This document shows positions 47,350-61,891 of a stretch of 64,000 nt of DNA, one piece after another. The DNA is from Corynebacterium tuberculostearicum (lineage in GTDB: Bacteria > Actinomycetota > Actinomycetes > Mycobacteriales > Mycobacteriaceae): assembly GCF_030506365.1 (NCBI RefSeq), contig NZ_CP073092.1, positions 1,860,001 to 1,924,000 on the forward strand, in the 5' to 3' direction. The stretch's first letter is position 1. Every line of letters begins with the position of its first letter. A program made the position numbers and the translations under genes. Below the pieces are notes generated by a model that worked only from the letters and a program-made list of their open reading frames with translations, was not told the DNA's origin and did no database searches.

Positions 47350-48837
47350 ATGGCACAGACCGATCTACCCGCACGCGGCCACTTTCCCCAGGTAAAGCTG
47401 GGAAAGAAGGTTCCTAAGAAAGCAGAAGCACTGCTGATCGCTGCATTCGAGGGCGAAGGCGGCCTTGAGCTGCCAGGCACCGATCTGCTTGGGGGCGCAG
47501 CGCTGCGCTCCACTTATGAAGCATTGGTGGCCGTAGGGGCCTCTGGCAAGGCCGGTGAGGTTACGCGCGTGCCGGCTCCGGCCAAGGCGGGCGTGGCCTC
47601 CATCATCGCCGTTGGCTTGGGCGATGCGGAAGAAGTAGACGATGAGACGCTGCGCCGCGCTGCCGGCCAGGCCGCGCGTTCCATCACCAAGGTGGGGGCC
47701 GTAGCCACCTCGCTAGGCGATTTTGGTATCACCCCAGTGGTAGAAGGCCTCATCCTCGGCGGCTATAAGTACTCTGGCCTGCGCTCCGAGTCGGCCGCGG
47801 AAACCACCACTTTCACCGTGGTGGCGGAAAAGTCCGCACAAGAGGAATTCGACAGCGCCAAGATAACCGCCGAGTCCGTCCTCATCGCCCGCGACCTAGT
47901 CAATACCCCCTCCAACCTGCTCTACCCAGAAACCTACGCCGCGTTCCTGTCTGCCCAAGCGGCAGAAGCCGGCCTTGAGGTGGAGGTCTTGGATGAAAAG
48001 GCGCTGGAAAAGCAGGGCTTTGGTGGCATCATGGCCGTCGGTCGCGGATCCGCCCGCCCGCCGCGCTTGGTCCGCTTGAGCTGGAAGCCGAAGAAGGCCA
48101 AGCGCCACGTCGCCCTAGTAGGCAAGGGAATCACCTTCGACACCGGCGGAATTTCCCTGAAGCCGGGCGCCAAGATGTGGGACATGATTTCTGACATGGG
48201 CGGTTCCGCTGCAATGGCCGCCGCCATCATCGCCGCGGCAAAACTGAACCTCAAGGTGGGCATCACCGCTACCCTGCCGCTGGCGGAAAACATGCCGGGC
48301 AGCGATGCTACCCGCCCAGGCGATGTCATCACCCACTACGGCGGCATTACCTCCGAGGTTCTCAACACTGACGCGGAGGGCCGCCTTGTGCTTGCCGACG
48401 CCATTGCGCGCGCCAGCGAGGACAGCCCCGATTACCTCATCGAAACCGCCACCTTGACCGGCGCCCAGATGGTCGCCCTGGGTGAGCGCACCGCCGGCGT
48501 GATGGGCTCGGAAGAATTCCGCGATCGCATGGCCGAGATTGGCCGAGAGGTGGGCGAAAAGGCATGGGCCATGCCTTTGCTAGAAGAACACGAGGAATCC
48601 GTGAAGTCCGCCAGCGCCGATATCCGCAATATCAACGCCAAGCGTGAGGGCGGCATGGAATACGCCGGCACCTACCTCCAGCACTTCGTGGGCGAGGGAA
48701 TCGAATGGGCTCATATCGACGTGGCAGGCCCTTCCTTCAACACCACTGGTGCCTATGGGTACACGCCGAAGATGGGCACGGGCGTGCCTACCCGCACGGT
48801 GGTTGCCGCCCTGCGCGAGATTGCTGAATCAAAGTAG
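47350..48837 (+). CDS. pepA: Leucyl aminopeptidase PepA
   Basis: 495-residue M17 zinc aminopeptidase: two-domain protein with the metal-ligand blocks VGKGITFDTGGISLKPG (Lys, Asp), GSAAMAAAIIAA, NTDAEGRLVLADAI (the M17 signature, Asp/Glu and catalytic Arg) and ETATLTGAQMVALG. ATG 47350 follows AAAGGAGGA; in-frame codons from 47245 are not preceded by a ribosome-binding site. Releases N-terminal residues from peptides in the cytoplasm; E. coli PepA also binds DNA. Divergent from ilvE by about 100 bp. Confidence 0.96.
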   Translation: MAQTDLPARGHFPQVKLGKKVPKKAEALLIAAFEGEGGLELPGTDLLGGAALRSTYEALVAVGASGKAGEVTRVPAPAKAGVASIIAVGLGDAEEVDDETLRRAAGQAARSITKVGAVATSLGDFGITPVVEGLILGGYKYSGLRSESAAETTTFTVVAEKSAQEEFDSAKITAESVLIARDLVNTPSNLLYPETYAAFLSAQAAEAGLEVEVLDEKALEKQGFGGIMAVGRGSARPPRLVRLSWKPKKAKRHVALVGKGITFDTGGISLKPGAKMWDMISDMGGSAAMAAAIIAAAKLNLKVGITATLPLAENMPGSDATRPGDVITHYGGITSEVLNTDAEGRLVLADAIARASEDSPDYLIETATLTGAQMVALGERTAGVMGSEEFRDRMAEIGREVGEKAWAMPLLEEHEESVKSASADIRNINAKREGGMEYAGTYLQHFVGEGIEWAHIDVAGPSFNTTGAYGYTPKMGTGVPTRTVVAALREIAESK

Positions 48838-48875
48838 CACCACAGCAGGCTTAGTGTGTTTAGAATCCTAGAAGC

Positions 48876-49412
48876 ATGAAGCCTGCTTTAATCATCGTTG
48901 ACGTACAACATGACTTCTGCCCCGGCGGTGCCTTAGGCACCGAGCGGGGCAATGAGGTCGCTGCAAAAATCGCCTCCCTGCAACAGGGCTACGAAACCGT
49001 CGTAGCCACGCAGGATTGGCACATCGATCCGGGTTCTCACTTTTCAAAGGACCCGGATTTTGTCGATTCTTGGCCGGTGCACTGCGTAGCCGAGTCCCAC
49101 GGCGCAGCCATGCATGAGGCCATCGGGCCGGCGCAAGCCTACTTCCGCAAGGGCGAATACACCGCCGCCTATTCCGGATTCGAAGGCGCTGCAAACGGCA
49201 CCTTGCTCGCTGACTGGCTGCGCGAGCGCCACATTGACGCCGTGGATATCGTGGGCATTGCCACCGATCACTGCGTGCGTGCCACGGCCGCCGACGCCCT
49301 TAAAGAGGGCTTTGCCGTCCGCGTATTGCGTGAATATTGCTCCCCAGTGGACGAAGCCCGCGGCGAGGCCGCGTTGCAAGAGTTGGCCGCCGCCGGCGCC
49401 ATCATCTGCTAA
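48876..49412 (+). CDS. pncA: Nicotinamidase PncA
   Basis: 178-residue isochorismatase-fold amidase that converts nicotinamide to nicotinic acid for NAD salvage. The catalytic triad is Asp9 (VDVQHDF), Lys92 (YFRKGEYTAAYSGF) and Cys133 (GIATDHCVRATA); metal ligands Asp47, His49 and His55 are in TQDWHIDPGSHF. This pattern separates nicotinamidase from other isochorismatase-like hydrolases. In mycobacteria the enzyme activates pyrazinamide. Followed by a strong hairpin. Confidence 0.95.
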   Translation: MKPALIIVDVQHDFCPGGALGTERGNEVAAKIASLQQGYETVVATQDWHIDPGSHFSKDPDFVDSWPVHCVAESHGAAMHEAIGPAQAYFRKGEYTAAYSGFEGAANGTLLADWLRERHIDAVDIVGIATDHCVRATAADALKEGFAVRVLREYCSPVDEARGEAALQELAAAGAIIC

Positions 49413-49727
49413 ACACAGGAAAACGCCTACGGCCCTCGAACCGAATGTGGTCCGAGGGCCGCTGGCGTCTCTCTACAAGGTGTTTCCATGTATCGGCTAA
49501 AGTAGCCGCCCTCTGGAAACGGGAGGGGTTCTCTCTATCTCTCTCGCATGCGCTCTCTCAAACGCATGAATTAAGTATGGAATGCCGATATTGGATCCGG
49601 GTGTCAAGTACCTGAAAGTTTCCTGTTGAATTGTGCCACCAAGGCTCCTACTACCTCACCTCGGCAAATGCGTCTCCACCAAATTGGCGAAAGCTCTGCG
49701 CTACGCGAGACGATTGTTATAGGGTGA
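49413..49727. other. pncA-thiC spacer upstream of the riboswitch
   Basis: 315 bp with the pncA terminator (49423-49468), a CT-rich tract around 49520-49560 that includes GCATGCG..CGCATG, and a probable thiC promoter with TTATAG near 49717. No gene recognised. Confidence 0.5.
49423..49468 (+). terminator. Hairpin terminator of pncA
   Basis: Stem ACGCC..GGCCCTCG / CGAGGGCC..GGCGT followed by CTCTCT, 11 bp past the pncA stop. Confidence 0.7.
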
Positions 49728-52021
<2,294 letters not shown>

Positions 52022-52146
52022 AATTGCCTAGCTTACCCGGAAGGAGGGTAGTTACTAACCCCACATCTGCACGAGGGTGAGCATCACGCTGTAAGATTGT
52101 CGGGTAGCGATAGAACACTTCCAACTTTCGAGGAGTCTTATAACTC

Positions 52147-54192
52147 ATGGCGAACTCCGTTGAGATGCCCGAGCTGGGCGAATCCGTAACCGAAGGCACC
52201 ATCACGCAGTGGCTCAAGTCCGTCGGCGATACCGTCGAGGTAGACGAACCATTGCTCGAGGTCTCCACCGACAAGGTCGATACCGAAATCCCCTCCCCCG
52301 TAGCCGGCACCATTATTGAAATTAAGGCTGACGAGGATGACACCATCGAGGTTGGCGAGGTCATCGCCATCATCGGTGACGAGGATGAGGCAGGCTCCGC
52401 ATCCAACGACTCCTCCGCTGACAAGGGCGAGGAAGAAGCAGAAGAAAAGAAGGAAGAGCCGAAGGCTGACTCCTCCAACGGCGGCTCCGGCGACGCAGCC
52501 GACGTGGAAATGCCAGAACTCGGCGAGTCCGTCACCGAAGGCACCATCACCCAGTGGCTGAAGTCCGTTGGCGACACCGTCGAGGTAGACGAACCACTGC
52601 TCGAGGTCTCCACCGACAAGGTCGATACTGAAATTCCTTCCCCAGTAGCAGGCACCCTGGTAGAAATCCTCGCCGACGAGGACGACACCATCGAGGTCGG
52701 CGAAGTCATCGCCCGCATCGGCGACGAAAACGCCACCGCATCCTCCTCCGAGGCCAAGCCAGAGCCACAGGAAGAAAAGAAGGAAGAGCCCAAGGCCGAA
52801 GAAAAGGAAGAGCCGAAGGCTGACTCCTCCAACGGCGGCTCCGGCGACGCAGCCGACGTAGAAATGCCAGAACTCGGCGAATCCGTCACCGAAGGCACCA
52901 TCACCCAGTGGCTGAAGTCCGTCGGCGAAACCGTCGAGGTAGACGAACCACTGCTCGAGGTCTCCACCGACAAGGTCGACACCGAAATTCCTTCCCCAGT
53001 AGCAGGCACCCTGGTAGAAATCCTCGCCGACGAAGACGACACCATCGAGGTCGGCGAAGTCATCGCCCGCATCGGCGACGAAAACGCCACCGCATCCTCC
53101 TCCGAGGCCAAGCCAGAGCCACAGGAAGAAAAGAAGGAAGAGCCAAAGGCAGAAGAAAAGGAAGAGAAGAAGCCAGAACCAAAGGCTGAGGAAAAGAAGG
53201 AGTCCAAGCAGGATTCCTCCCTGAACACCTCTGCCAAGGTCAACAATGGCGATAACGTTCCTTATGTCACCCCACTGGTACGCAAGCTTGCTGAAAAGCA
53301 CGGCGTAGACCTCAACACCGTTGAGGGCACCGGCGTGGGCGGCCGCATCCGTAAGCAGGACGTGCTCGCCGCTGCTGGCGAGGGCGATGCACCTGCCAAG
53401 TCTGGCGCACAGTCCGATAACTCCCCACGCGCTCGTTGGTCCACCAAGTCCGTGGACCCGGCCAAGCAGGAGCTCATCGGCACCACCCAGAAGGTCAACC
53501 GCATCCGCGAAATCACCGCCGCCAAGATGGTCGAGGCGCTGCAGATTTCTGCGCAGCTTACCCACGTTCAGGAAGTCGACATGACTGCCATCTGGGATAT
53601 GCGCAAGAAGAACAAGCAGGCGTTCATCGACAAGCACGGTGCCAACCTGTCCTTCCTGCCATTCATCGTGAAGGCTACCGCCGAGGCTCTGGTCTCCCAC
53701 CCGAACGTCAATGCGTCTTATAACCCAGAGACCAAGGAGATGACCTACCACTCGGACGTCAACATCGCTATCGCCGTTGACACCCCGAAGGGCCTGCTCA
53801 CCCCGGTCATCCACAAGGCACAGGACATGACCCTGCCGCAGATCGCTCAGCAGATTGCAGAGCTGGCCGATAAGGCCCGCAATAACAAGCTGAAGCCGAA
53901 CGATCTCACCGGTGCTACCTTCACCGTGACCAACATCGGTTCCGAGGGCGCCATGCTCGATACCCCGATCTTGGTTCCGCCACAGGCCGGCATCCTGGGC
54001 ACCGCGGCTATTGAGAAGCGCCCGGTCGTTGTCAACGAGAACGGCCAGGACGCCATCGCCATCCGCCAGATGTGCTACCTGCCATTCACCTACGATCACC
54101 AGGTAGTTGACGGTGCGGACGCAGGCCGCTTCATCACCACCATCAAGGACCGCCTGCAGACCGCAGACTTCCAGGCAGACCTCGAAGTCTAA
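52147..54192 (+). CDS. sucB: Dihydrolipoamide acyltransferase (E2) with three lipoyl domains
   Basis: 681-residue E2. Three lipoyl domains start near residues 1, 119 and 237, with lipoyl-Lys at 43, 158 and 276 in STDKVDTEIPSP; acidic Glu/Lys/Pro linkers join them. The peripheral-subunit-binding domain is at about 372-410 (VTPLVRKLAEKHGVDL) and the catalytic domain at about 440-681 with YDHQVVDGADAGRF (HxxxDG). In C. glutamicum this single E2 (annotated sucB or aceF) serves a mixed pyruvate/2-oxoglutarate dehydrogenase supercomplex. Lipoyl domains two and three are almost identical at the DNA level (354-bp repeat). Lipoate genes lie 4 kb downstream. Confidence 0.96.
   Translation: MANSVEMPELGESVTEGTITQWLKSVGDTVEVDEPLLEVSTDKVDTEIPSPVAGTIIEIKADEDDTIEVGEVIAIIGDEDEAGSASNDSSADKGEEEAEEKKEEPKADSSNGGSGDAADVEMPELGESVTEGTITQWLKSVGDTVEVDEPLLEVSTDKVDTEIPSPVAGTLVEILADEDDTIEVGEVIARIGDENATASSSEAKPEPQEEKKEEPKAEEKEEPKADSSNGGSGDAADVEMPELGESVTEGTITQWLKSVGETVEVDEPLLEVSTDKVDTEIPSPVAGTLVEILADEDDTIEVGEVIARIGDENATASSSEAKPEPQEEKKEEPKAEEKEEKKPEPKAEEKKESKQDSSLNTSAKVNNGDNVPYVTPLVRKLAEKHGVDLNTVEGTGVGGRIRKQDVLAAAGEGDAPAKSGAQSDNSPRARWSTKSVDPAKQELIGTTQKVNRIREITAAKMVEALQISAQLTHVQEVDMTAIWDMRKKNKQAFIDKHGANLSFLPFIVKATAEALVSHPNVNASYNPETKEMTYHSDVNIAIAVDTPKGLLTPVIHKAQDMTLPQIAQQIAELADKARNNKLKPNDLTGATFTVTNIGSEGAMLDTPILVPPQAGILGTAAIEKRPVVVNENGQDAIAIRQMCYLPFTYDHQVVDGADAGRFITTIKDRLQTADFQADLEV
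52456..53163 (+). repeat. 354-bp tandem duplication within sucB
   Basis: 52456-52809 and 52810-53163 are nearly identical copies of 118 codons, each one lipoyl domain plus linker. The few differences are mostly third-position (for example GTTGGCGACACC versus GTCGGCGAAACC). The first lipoyl domain (52147-52455) is more diverged. Confidence 0.9.
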
Positions 54193-54208
54193 AGGTTCTA
54201 TCGCCGCT

Positions 54209-54247
54209 TAAAGCCTCTTAGCCCCACCGCGGGGCTAAGAGGCTTTA
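54209..54247 (+). terminator. Terminator of sucB
   Basis: Perfect 17-bp stem TAAAGCCTCTTAGCCCC / GGGGCTAAGAGGCTTTA with loop ACCGC, 17 bp past the sucB stop; only a short T-run follows, so it may act in both directions. Confidence 0.75.
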
Positions 54248-54485
54248 GCTATGTCTGGGGTGCCAAGTGGGGGTGATGGATCCAAAAAGGCCGGACTAAT
54301 CCATCCCTTTTTATTCGAGGTGTTGAGGGAGCTTTGCCCCTAAGCCCATGGTGAGCGCACTGGGTGCAGTTCTATACAGTGACGCGCTGCATAAAAGTTT
54401 CCAAAGCGGGATCGGCTCACCCATTGTTAAACATATAATTGGGGCGGTTACAGCCACTGTCCCCCTATTAAGGAGTCTCACTGAC
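54248..54485. other. gcvP upstream region
   Basis: Contains a weaker hairpin GATGGAT / ATCCATC followed by CCTTTTT (about 54274-54312), a TATAAT at 54434-54439 that would place the gcvP start of transcription near 54446, and the ribosome-binding site AAGGAG (54469-54474). No glycine-riboswitch landmarks were seen. Confidence 0.5.
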
Positions 54486-57329
<2,844 letters not shown>

Positions 57330-57331
57330 CC

Positions 57332-58444
57332 ATGACCGAACTACTCACCTCCCCGCTTCATGCCGAGCACGACAAGCTCGGCGCCACTTTCACGGCCTTC
57401 GGCCCGTGGAACATGCCCTTGAAGTACCAGAACGAGCTGGATGAGCACCGCGCGGTGCGCAGCACCGCCGGCCTCTTTGACCTATCCCACATGGGCGAAA
57501 TCTGGGTCAATGGCGCCGACGCCGGCAAGTTCTTGTCTTATGCCTTCATCTCCAACTTCGAGCCCCTCAAGGTGGGCAAGGCCAAGTACTCCATGATTAC
57601 CGCCGAGGACGGCGGCATCATCGATGACCTGATTACCTACCGCTTTGAAGAGGATAAATTCCTCGTCGTCCCGAATGCCGGCAACGCCGATACCGTGTGG
57701 GACGAGCTCAACAATCGCGCCGAGGGCTTCGATGTTTCCCTGAAGAACGAGTCCCGGGACGTCGCCATGATCGCCGTCCAGGGCCCTAAGGCCGCAGAAA
57801 TCCTCGTCCCGCTGGTAGAAGACAAAAAGCAGGACGAGGTATATAACCTCGGCTACTACGCCGCCACCATGGGCAAGGTAGCGCGCACGTTCGCCATTAT
57901 CGCGCGCACCGGTTACACCGGCGAGGATGGCTTCGAGCTCATCGTGTATAACTCCGATGCCCCGCAGCTGTGGGAAGAACTGCTCAAGGCTGGTGCGGAA
58001 TACGACCTCAAGCCGTGCGGCCTTGCCGCCCGCGATTCCCTGCGCCTCGAGGCCGGCATGCCGCTCTACGGCAACGAGCTCTCTCGCGATATCACCCCGG
58101 TAGAGGCGGGCATGGCGCGTGCCTTTGCCAAGAAGGAGGCCGATTTTGTCGGCGCCGAGGTCATCCGCCAGCGCGCCGCCGAAGGCCCACAGGTGGCGAT
58201 CACCGGCCTCACCTCCACGCAACGCCGCGCCGCGCGCGCCGGAGCCGAAGTATTCGTGGGAGACAAGAAGGTCGGAACCGTCACCTCCGGTCAGCCTTCC
58301 CCCACCCTGGGACACCCAGTGGCCATCGCGCTGCTGGAAACCAGCGCCGAACTCGAGCCCGGCGCCGAAGTCGAAGTAGAGATTCGCGGCAAGCGCTATC
58401 CTTTTGAAGTAACCGCGTTGCCGTTCTACAAGCGCGATAAGTAA
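57332..58444 (+). CDS. gcvT: Aminomethyltransferase GcvT (glycine cleavage T-protein)
   Basis: 370-residue folate-dependent enzyme that releases ammonia and forms methylene-THF from the GcvH-bound intermediate. Motifs MPLKYQNELDEHRAVRSTAGLFDLSHMGEIWVNG, the folate-site Asp in that block, YTGEDGFELIV, CGLAARDSLRLEAGMPLYGNEL, TSGQPSPTLGHPVAIAL and RGKRYPFEVTALPFYKR. Starts 2 bp after gcvP, GAGGAGTAACC serving as ribosome-binding site. Confidence 0.97.
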   Translation: MTELLTSPLHAEHDKLGATFTAFGPWNMPLKYQNELDEHRAVRSTAGLFDLSHMGEIWVNGADAGKFLSYAFISNFEPLKVGKAKYSMITAEDGGIIDDLITYRFEEDKFLVVPNAGNADTVWDELNNRAEGFDVSLKNESRDVAMIAVQGPKAAEILVPLVEDKKQDEVYNLGYYAATMGKVARTFAIIARTGYTGEDGFELIVYNSDAPQLWEELLKAGAEYDLKPCGLAARDSLRLEAGMPLYGNELSRDITPVEAGMARAFAKKEADFVGAEVIRQRAAEGPQVAITGLTSTQRRAARAGAEVFVGDKKVGTVTSGQPSPTLGHPVAIALLETSAELEPGAEVEVEIRGKRYPFEVTALPFYKRDK

Positions 58445-58480
58445 ACACTTTCTCAACGAGCCCGAAAGGACTACACCACC

Positions 58481-58873
58481 ATGGCTACCCTTCCACAAGA
58501 TTTCTCCTACTCCGAAGACCACGAGTGGGTCAACGCCACCGCTGACGCCGTCGCAGGCGCTACCGTGCGCATCGGCATTACCTCCGTCGCTGCCGATCGC
58601 CTGGGCGAGGTTGTCTTTGCCGAGCTTCCGGAGGTGGGCGACACCGTCACCGCCGGCGAGTCCTGCGGTGAGGTCGAGTCCACCAAGTCCGTCTCTGACC
58701 TCTACTCCCCTGTCACCGGCACCGTAAAGGCCGTCAACGAGGCCGTGCACGATGACTACGCCGTCATCAACAACGACCCATTTGGTGAAGGCTGGCTGTT
58801 CGAGGTCGAGGTAGATGAGGCAGGCGAGCTCATGGATGCCGCCGCCTACGCATCCGCTAACGGCCTAGACTAA
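58481..58873 (+). CDS. gcvH: Glycine cleavage H-protein GcvH
   Basis: 130-residue lipoyl carrier protein, normal length. Motifs [38 protein letters not shown], and lipoyl-Lys69 in [18 protein letters not shown]. It shuttles the aminomethyl group between GcvP and GcvT and is recharged by dihydrolipoamide dehydrogenase. It is also the usual acceptor for octanoyl transfer by LipB, whose gene follows. A 36-bp gap with GAAAGGAC precedes it. Confidence 0.97.
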   Translation: MATLPQDFSYSEDHEWVNATADAVAGATVRIGITSVAADRLGEVVFAELPEVGDTVTAGESCGEVESTKSVSDLYSPVTGTVKAVNEAVHDDYAVINNDPFGEGWLFEVEVDEAGELMDAAAYASANGLD

Positions 58874-58884
58874 TTCGGCCCCAC

Positions 58885-58915
58885 GCGGGAGGGTGTGCCA
58901 CGCGCATCCTCCCGC
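58885..58915 (+). terminator. Terminator after gcvPTH
   Basis: Stem GCGGGAGG / CCTCCCGC followed by TTTGCTTTGC, 12 bp past the gcvH stop; separates gcvPTH from lipB. Confidence 0.8.
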
Positions 58916-58953
58916 TTTGCTTTGCCTACCGCACCAGAGGAAACTTTGAGGCT

Positions 58954-59757
58954 ATGACTGCACCACGCGATCCTTTCTTCCCCGCCGAGCGCTCTATCCG
59001 CGCCTCCGATAAGCCACTAGAGGTCCGTTTCTTAGGCCGGATGGACTACCAAGAGGCGTGGGACTACCAGGCCGAGGTAGCGGCCGCCCGCGCCAAGGGC
59101 GAGCAGGGCGACGTGGTGCTTGTGGTCGAGCACCCCAATATCTATACCGCCGGCAAGCGCACCCAGCCAGAGGATATGCCCGATAACGGCCTGCCCGTTA
59201 TCACCGTGGACCGCGGCGGGCGCATCACCTGGCATGGCGAGGGCCAGCTGGTCATCTACCCCATTATCAAGCTGGCAGAGCCTGTCGACGTCGTCGACTA
59301 TGTCCGCCGCTTGGAGGAAGCCACCATCCAGACGGTCCGCCAGATGGGCGTGACCACCGCTGGACGCATCGACGGCCGCTCTGGCGTATGGGTTCCCTCC
59401 ACCACGCAGGCCAAGGATCCATCCGCGCCGAAACGCGACCGCAAGATTGCCGCGCTCGGCATCCGCATTACCCGCGGGGTGACCATGCACGGCTTGGCGC
59501 TCAATTGCTGCAATACGCTGGACTATTACGACCACATTGTGGCCTGTGGCATCGACGACGCCGACGTCACCACCCTGTCCCTAGAACTGGGCCACCAGGT
59601 CAGCCTCGAGGACGCCACGCAGCCGCTTTTGCAAGCGCTGGACGACGCCCTCTCGGGTCGTCTCATCGTTGCCGACCACACCTTCGGCTCAGCCCCGGAT
59701 CCCACGAAGCTGGCGAATGAAAGGGCACGGGAGAGGCGTCGGCAAGCGCGGCACTAG
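58954..59757 (+). CDS. lipB: Octanoyl-ACP:protein N-octanoyltransferase LipB
   Basis: 267-residue enzyme that moves octanoate from ACP to lipoyl-domain lysines. [82 protein letters not shown] (catalytic Lys) and HIVACGIDD (catalytic Cys) are in order. It has a basic C-terminal tail ending ERRRQARH and is slightly longer than usual. lipA follows 100 bp later. Confidence 0.96.
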   Translation: MTAPRDPFFPAERSIRASDKPLEVRFLGRMDYQEAWDYQAEVAAARAKGEQGDVVLVVEHPNIYTAGKRTQPEDMPDNGLPVITVDRGGRITWHGEGQLVIYPIIKLAEPVDVVDYVRRLEEATIQTVRQMGVTTAGRIDGRSGVWVPSTTQAKDPSAPKRDRKIAALGIRITRGVTMHGLALNCCNTLDYYDHIVACGIDDADVTTLSLELGHQVSLEDATQPLLQALDDALSGRLIVADHTFGSAPDPTKLANERARERRRQARH

Positions 59758-59857
59758 CCCTCGTTCGGGGCTGGCGCGGAATAGGATGTGACTGCGGCGA
59801 CATATACCTAGAAGAGCTATTAGCCATCACCACCATCAACCGATAAAGTGAGTTTTT

Positions 59858-60949
59858 GTGACTGTAAAGCCTGAAGGACGCAAGATGCTCCGCATTGAAA
59901 AGAAGAATGCGGAGTCACCCATCGAACAAAAGCCACGCTGGATTCGCAACCAGGTCCGCACCGGCCCGGGCTACGAGGACATGAAGTCCCGCGTGGCCGG
60001 CGCCTCCCTGCACACCGTGTGCCAAGAGGCAGGCTGCCCGAATATCCACGAGTGCTGGGAATCCCGCGAGGCTACGTTCCTTATCGGTGGCGATAAGTGC
60101 ACCCGCCGCTGCGACTTCTGCGATATTGCCACCGGCAAGCCGGAAGAGCTCGACCGCGACGAGCCGCGCCGCGTGGCCGAAAATATCCGGGAAATGGACC
60201 TTAACTACACCACCATTACCGGCGTTACCCGCGACGATCTTCCGGATGAGGGCGCTTGGCTCTACGCCGAGGTCGTGCGCAAGATTCACGAGCTCAACCC
60301 GCATACCGGCGTGGAAAACCTCACCCCGGATTTCTCCGGCAAGCCGGACCTTTTGGAAGAAGTTTTTGAGGCCAAGCCAGAGGTCTTCGCCCACAACCTG
60401 GAAACCGTGCCGCGCATCTTTAAGCGCATCCGCCCGGCCTTCCGCTACGAGCGCTCCCTGGACGTTATCCGCCAGGCCCACGACTATGGCCTGATTACCA
60501 AGTCCAACCTGATTTTGGGCATGGGCGAGACCGAGGATGAGGTCGAGGAAGCATTGCGTGACCTGCGTTCTGCCGGCTGCGATATCATCACCATCACCCA
60601 GTACCTGCGCCCCGGCCCGCGCTTCCACCCGATTGAGCGCTGGGTGCGCCCAGAGGAATTCGTCGCCCACTCCAAGCTGGCCAAGGAGCTCGGCTTCGGC
60701 GGCGTCATGTCCGGCCCGCTGGTGCGCTCGTCCTACCGCGCCGGCCGCCTCTACGTGCAGGCCATGGAAAAGCGCGGCTTCGAGCTGCCGGAAAACCTCA
60801 AGCACCTGGCCGAGACCTCCCAGGGTGCCACCGCCCAAGAGGCCTCCACCCTGCTGGAGAAGTACGGCCCCTCGGAAGAGACTCCAGTGACCACCCGCAT
60901 GGCCAAGACCCCGGCTAATGCAAATTCGGCGGCGGCCACCATCCGCTAA
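59858..60949 (+). CDS. lipA: Lipoyl synthase LipA
   Basis: 363-residue radical-SAM enzyme that inserts two sulfurs into protein-bound octanoyl groups. The auxiliary cluster ligands are in [13 protein letters not shown] (CX4CX5C), the radical-SAM cluster in [10 protein letters not shown] (CX3CX2C), and the C-terminal RSSYRAG serine ligand is present ([12 protein letters not shown]). The start is a GTG at 59858. Clients in this window are the E2 and GcvH. The last 40 residues are variable. Confidence 0.97.
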   Translation: MTVKPEGRKMLRIEKKNAESPIEQKPRWIRNQVRTGPGYEDMKSRVAGASLHTVCQEAGCPNIHECWESREATFLIGGDKCTRRCDFCDIATGKPEELDRDEPRRVAENIREMDLNYTTITGVTRDDLPDEGAWLYAEVVRKIHELNPHTGVENLTPDFSGKPDLLEEVFEAKPEVFAHNLETVPRIFKRIRPAFRYERSLDVIRQAHDYGLITKSNLILGMGETEDEVEEALRDLRSAGCDIITITQYLRPGPRFHPIERWVRPEEFVAHSKLAKELGFGGVMSGPLVRSSYRAGRLYVQAMEKRGFELPENLKHLAETSQGATAQEASTLLEKYGPSEETPVTTRMAKTPANANSAAATIR

Positions 60950-60964
60950 ACCGAACGTTTTCAT

Positions 60965-60993
60965 AACGGCCTGCGCTTTTCGCGTGGGCCGTT
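60965..60993 (+). terminator. Terminator of lipA
   Basis: Stem AACGGCC..GCGC / GCGT..GGCCGTT with TTTT loop followed by TTAACATTT, 15 bp past the lipA stop. Confidence 0.8.
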
Positions 60994-61030
60994 TTAACAT
61001 TTATGCCCGTTGACCTTTAAAGTAGGAGCC

Positions 61031-61816
61031 ATGGCGAAAGATGACAAGGCAGCACTAAAGGCTGCAAAGAAGCAAGAACGCGCGGCCAAGCGCCAGCAGC
61101 GTAAGCAAACCTGGTCCCAGATGTGGCAAGCATTCAATATGCAGCGCAAGCAGGATAAGGCGCTTATCCCCATCATGCTGGGTGCCTTCCTGGGCATGGG
61201 CTTGCTCTTCTTCCTCATTGGCATGCTTTTTGGCGGCGAATGGTTCATGCTCATCCTCGGTTTGGGCATCGGCGCGCTGCTCGCTATGTTCCTCTTCACC
61301 CGCCGCCTTGAGCGCGATATGTACAAGCGCGTGGAAGACCAGCCGGGCGCTGCCGGCTGGGCGCTGGAGCAGCAGCTCCGTAATACCGTGGGCATCGTGT
61401 GGTCCGTAAAGACCGGTGTGGCCGCCACCCGCCAGCAGGATCTTATCCACCGCGTCATCGGCAACGCCGGCGTCATCTTCGTTTGCGAGGGCAATAAGAA
61501 TCGCGTACGCCCCACCTTGAACCAGCTTAAGAAGCGTGTAGACAAGATCGCCGGCGGCGTTCCCGTCTACGAGATCTTCGTAGGCAACGGCGAGGACGAG
61601 GTTCCCGTATCCAAGCTGCGCAATAAGGTCATGAAGCTGCCGCGCAACTTCAATAAGAACGAAACCTACGAAAACATCCGCCGCATCGAGGCCATGGACT
61701 CCATGCCGGGTACCACCCCGGGCATGCCTAAGGGCCCTATGCCCCACCAGGCGCAGAACATGGCCGGCATGAACCGCCGCATGCGCCGCGCCCAGCAGCG
61801 CAAGAAGAATAAATAA
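61031..61816 (+). CDS. DUF4191 membrane protein
   Basis: 261-residue actinobacterial protein regularly found after lipA. A basic N-terminus (MAKDDKAALKAAKKQERAAKRQQRKQ) precedes two membrane segments (about 50-72 and 75-97), then a cytoplasmic domain with YKRVEDQPGAAGWALEQQLRN, GIVWSVKTGVAATRQQDLIHRVIGNAGVIFVCEG and NKVMKLPRNFNKNE, and a Met/Pro/Arg tail. Function unknown. ATG 61031 follows GTAGGAG. Confidence 0.9.
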   Translation: MAKDDKAALKAAKKQERAAKRQQRKQTWSQMWQAFNMQRKQDKALIPIMLGAFLGMGLLFFLIGMLFGGEWFMLILGLGIGALLAMFLFTRRLERDMYKRVEDQPGAAGWALEQQLRNTVGIVWSVKTGVAATRQQDLIHRVIGNAGVIFVCEGNKNRVRPTLNQLKKRVDKIAGGVPVYEIFVGNGEDEVPVSKLRNKVMKLPRNFNKNETYENIRRIEAMDSMPGTTPGMPKGPMPHQAQNMAGMNRRMRRAQQRKKNK

Positions 61817-61828
61817 GCGCCTAAAGCT

Positions 61829-61864
61829 AATCCCTGCTACACCGTCGACGGCGTAGCAGGGATT
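61829..61864. terminator. Bidirectional terminator between the DUF4191 and RDD genes
   Basis: Stem AATCCCTGCTAC / GTAGCAGGGATT (12 bp) around a GC-rich loop, followed by CTCTTAT on the plus strand. Confidence 0.8.
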
Positions 61865-61891
61865 CTCTTATACCCAGAAAAGTCGGGCACC

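Noticed and set aside
49520..49575. CT-rich tract with GCATGCG..CGCATG as a small RNA
   Set aside because: The repeat is short with weak pairing and there is no promoter or terminator pattern around it.
54248..54485. Possible glycine riboswitch before gcvP
   Set aside because: No tandem glycine-aptamer landmarks; the TATAAT at 54434 leaves a leader of only about 40 nt.
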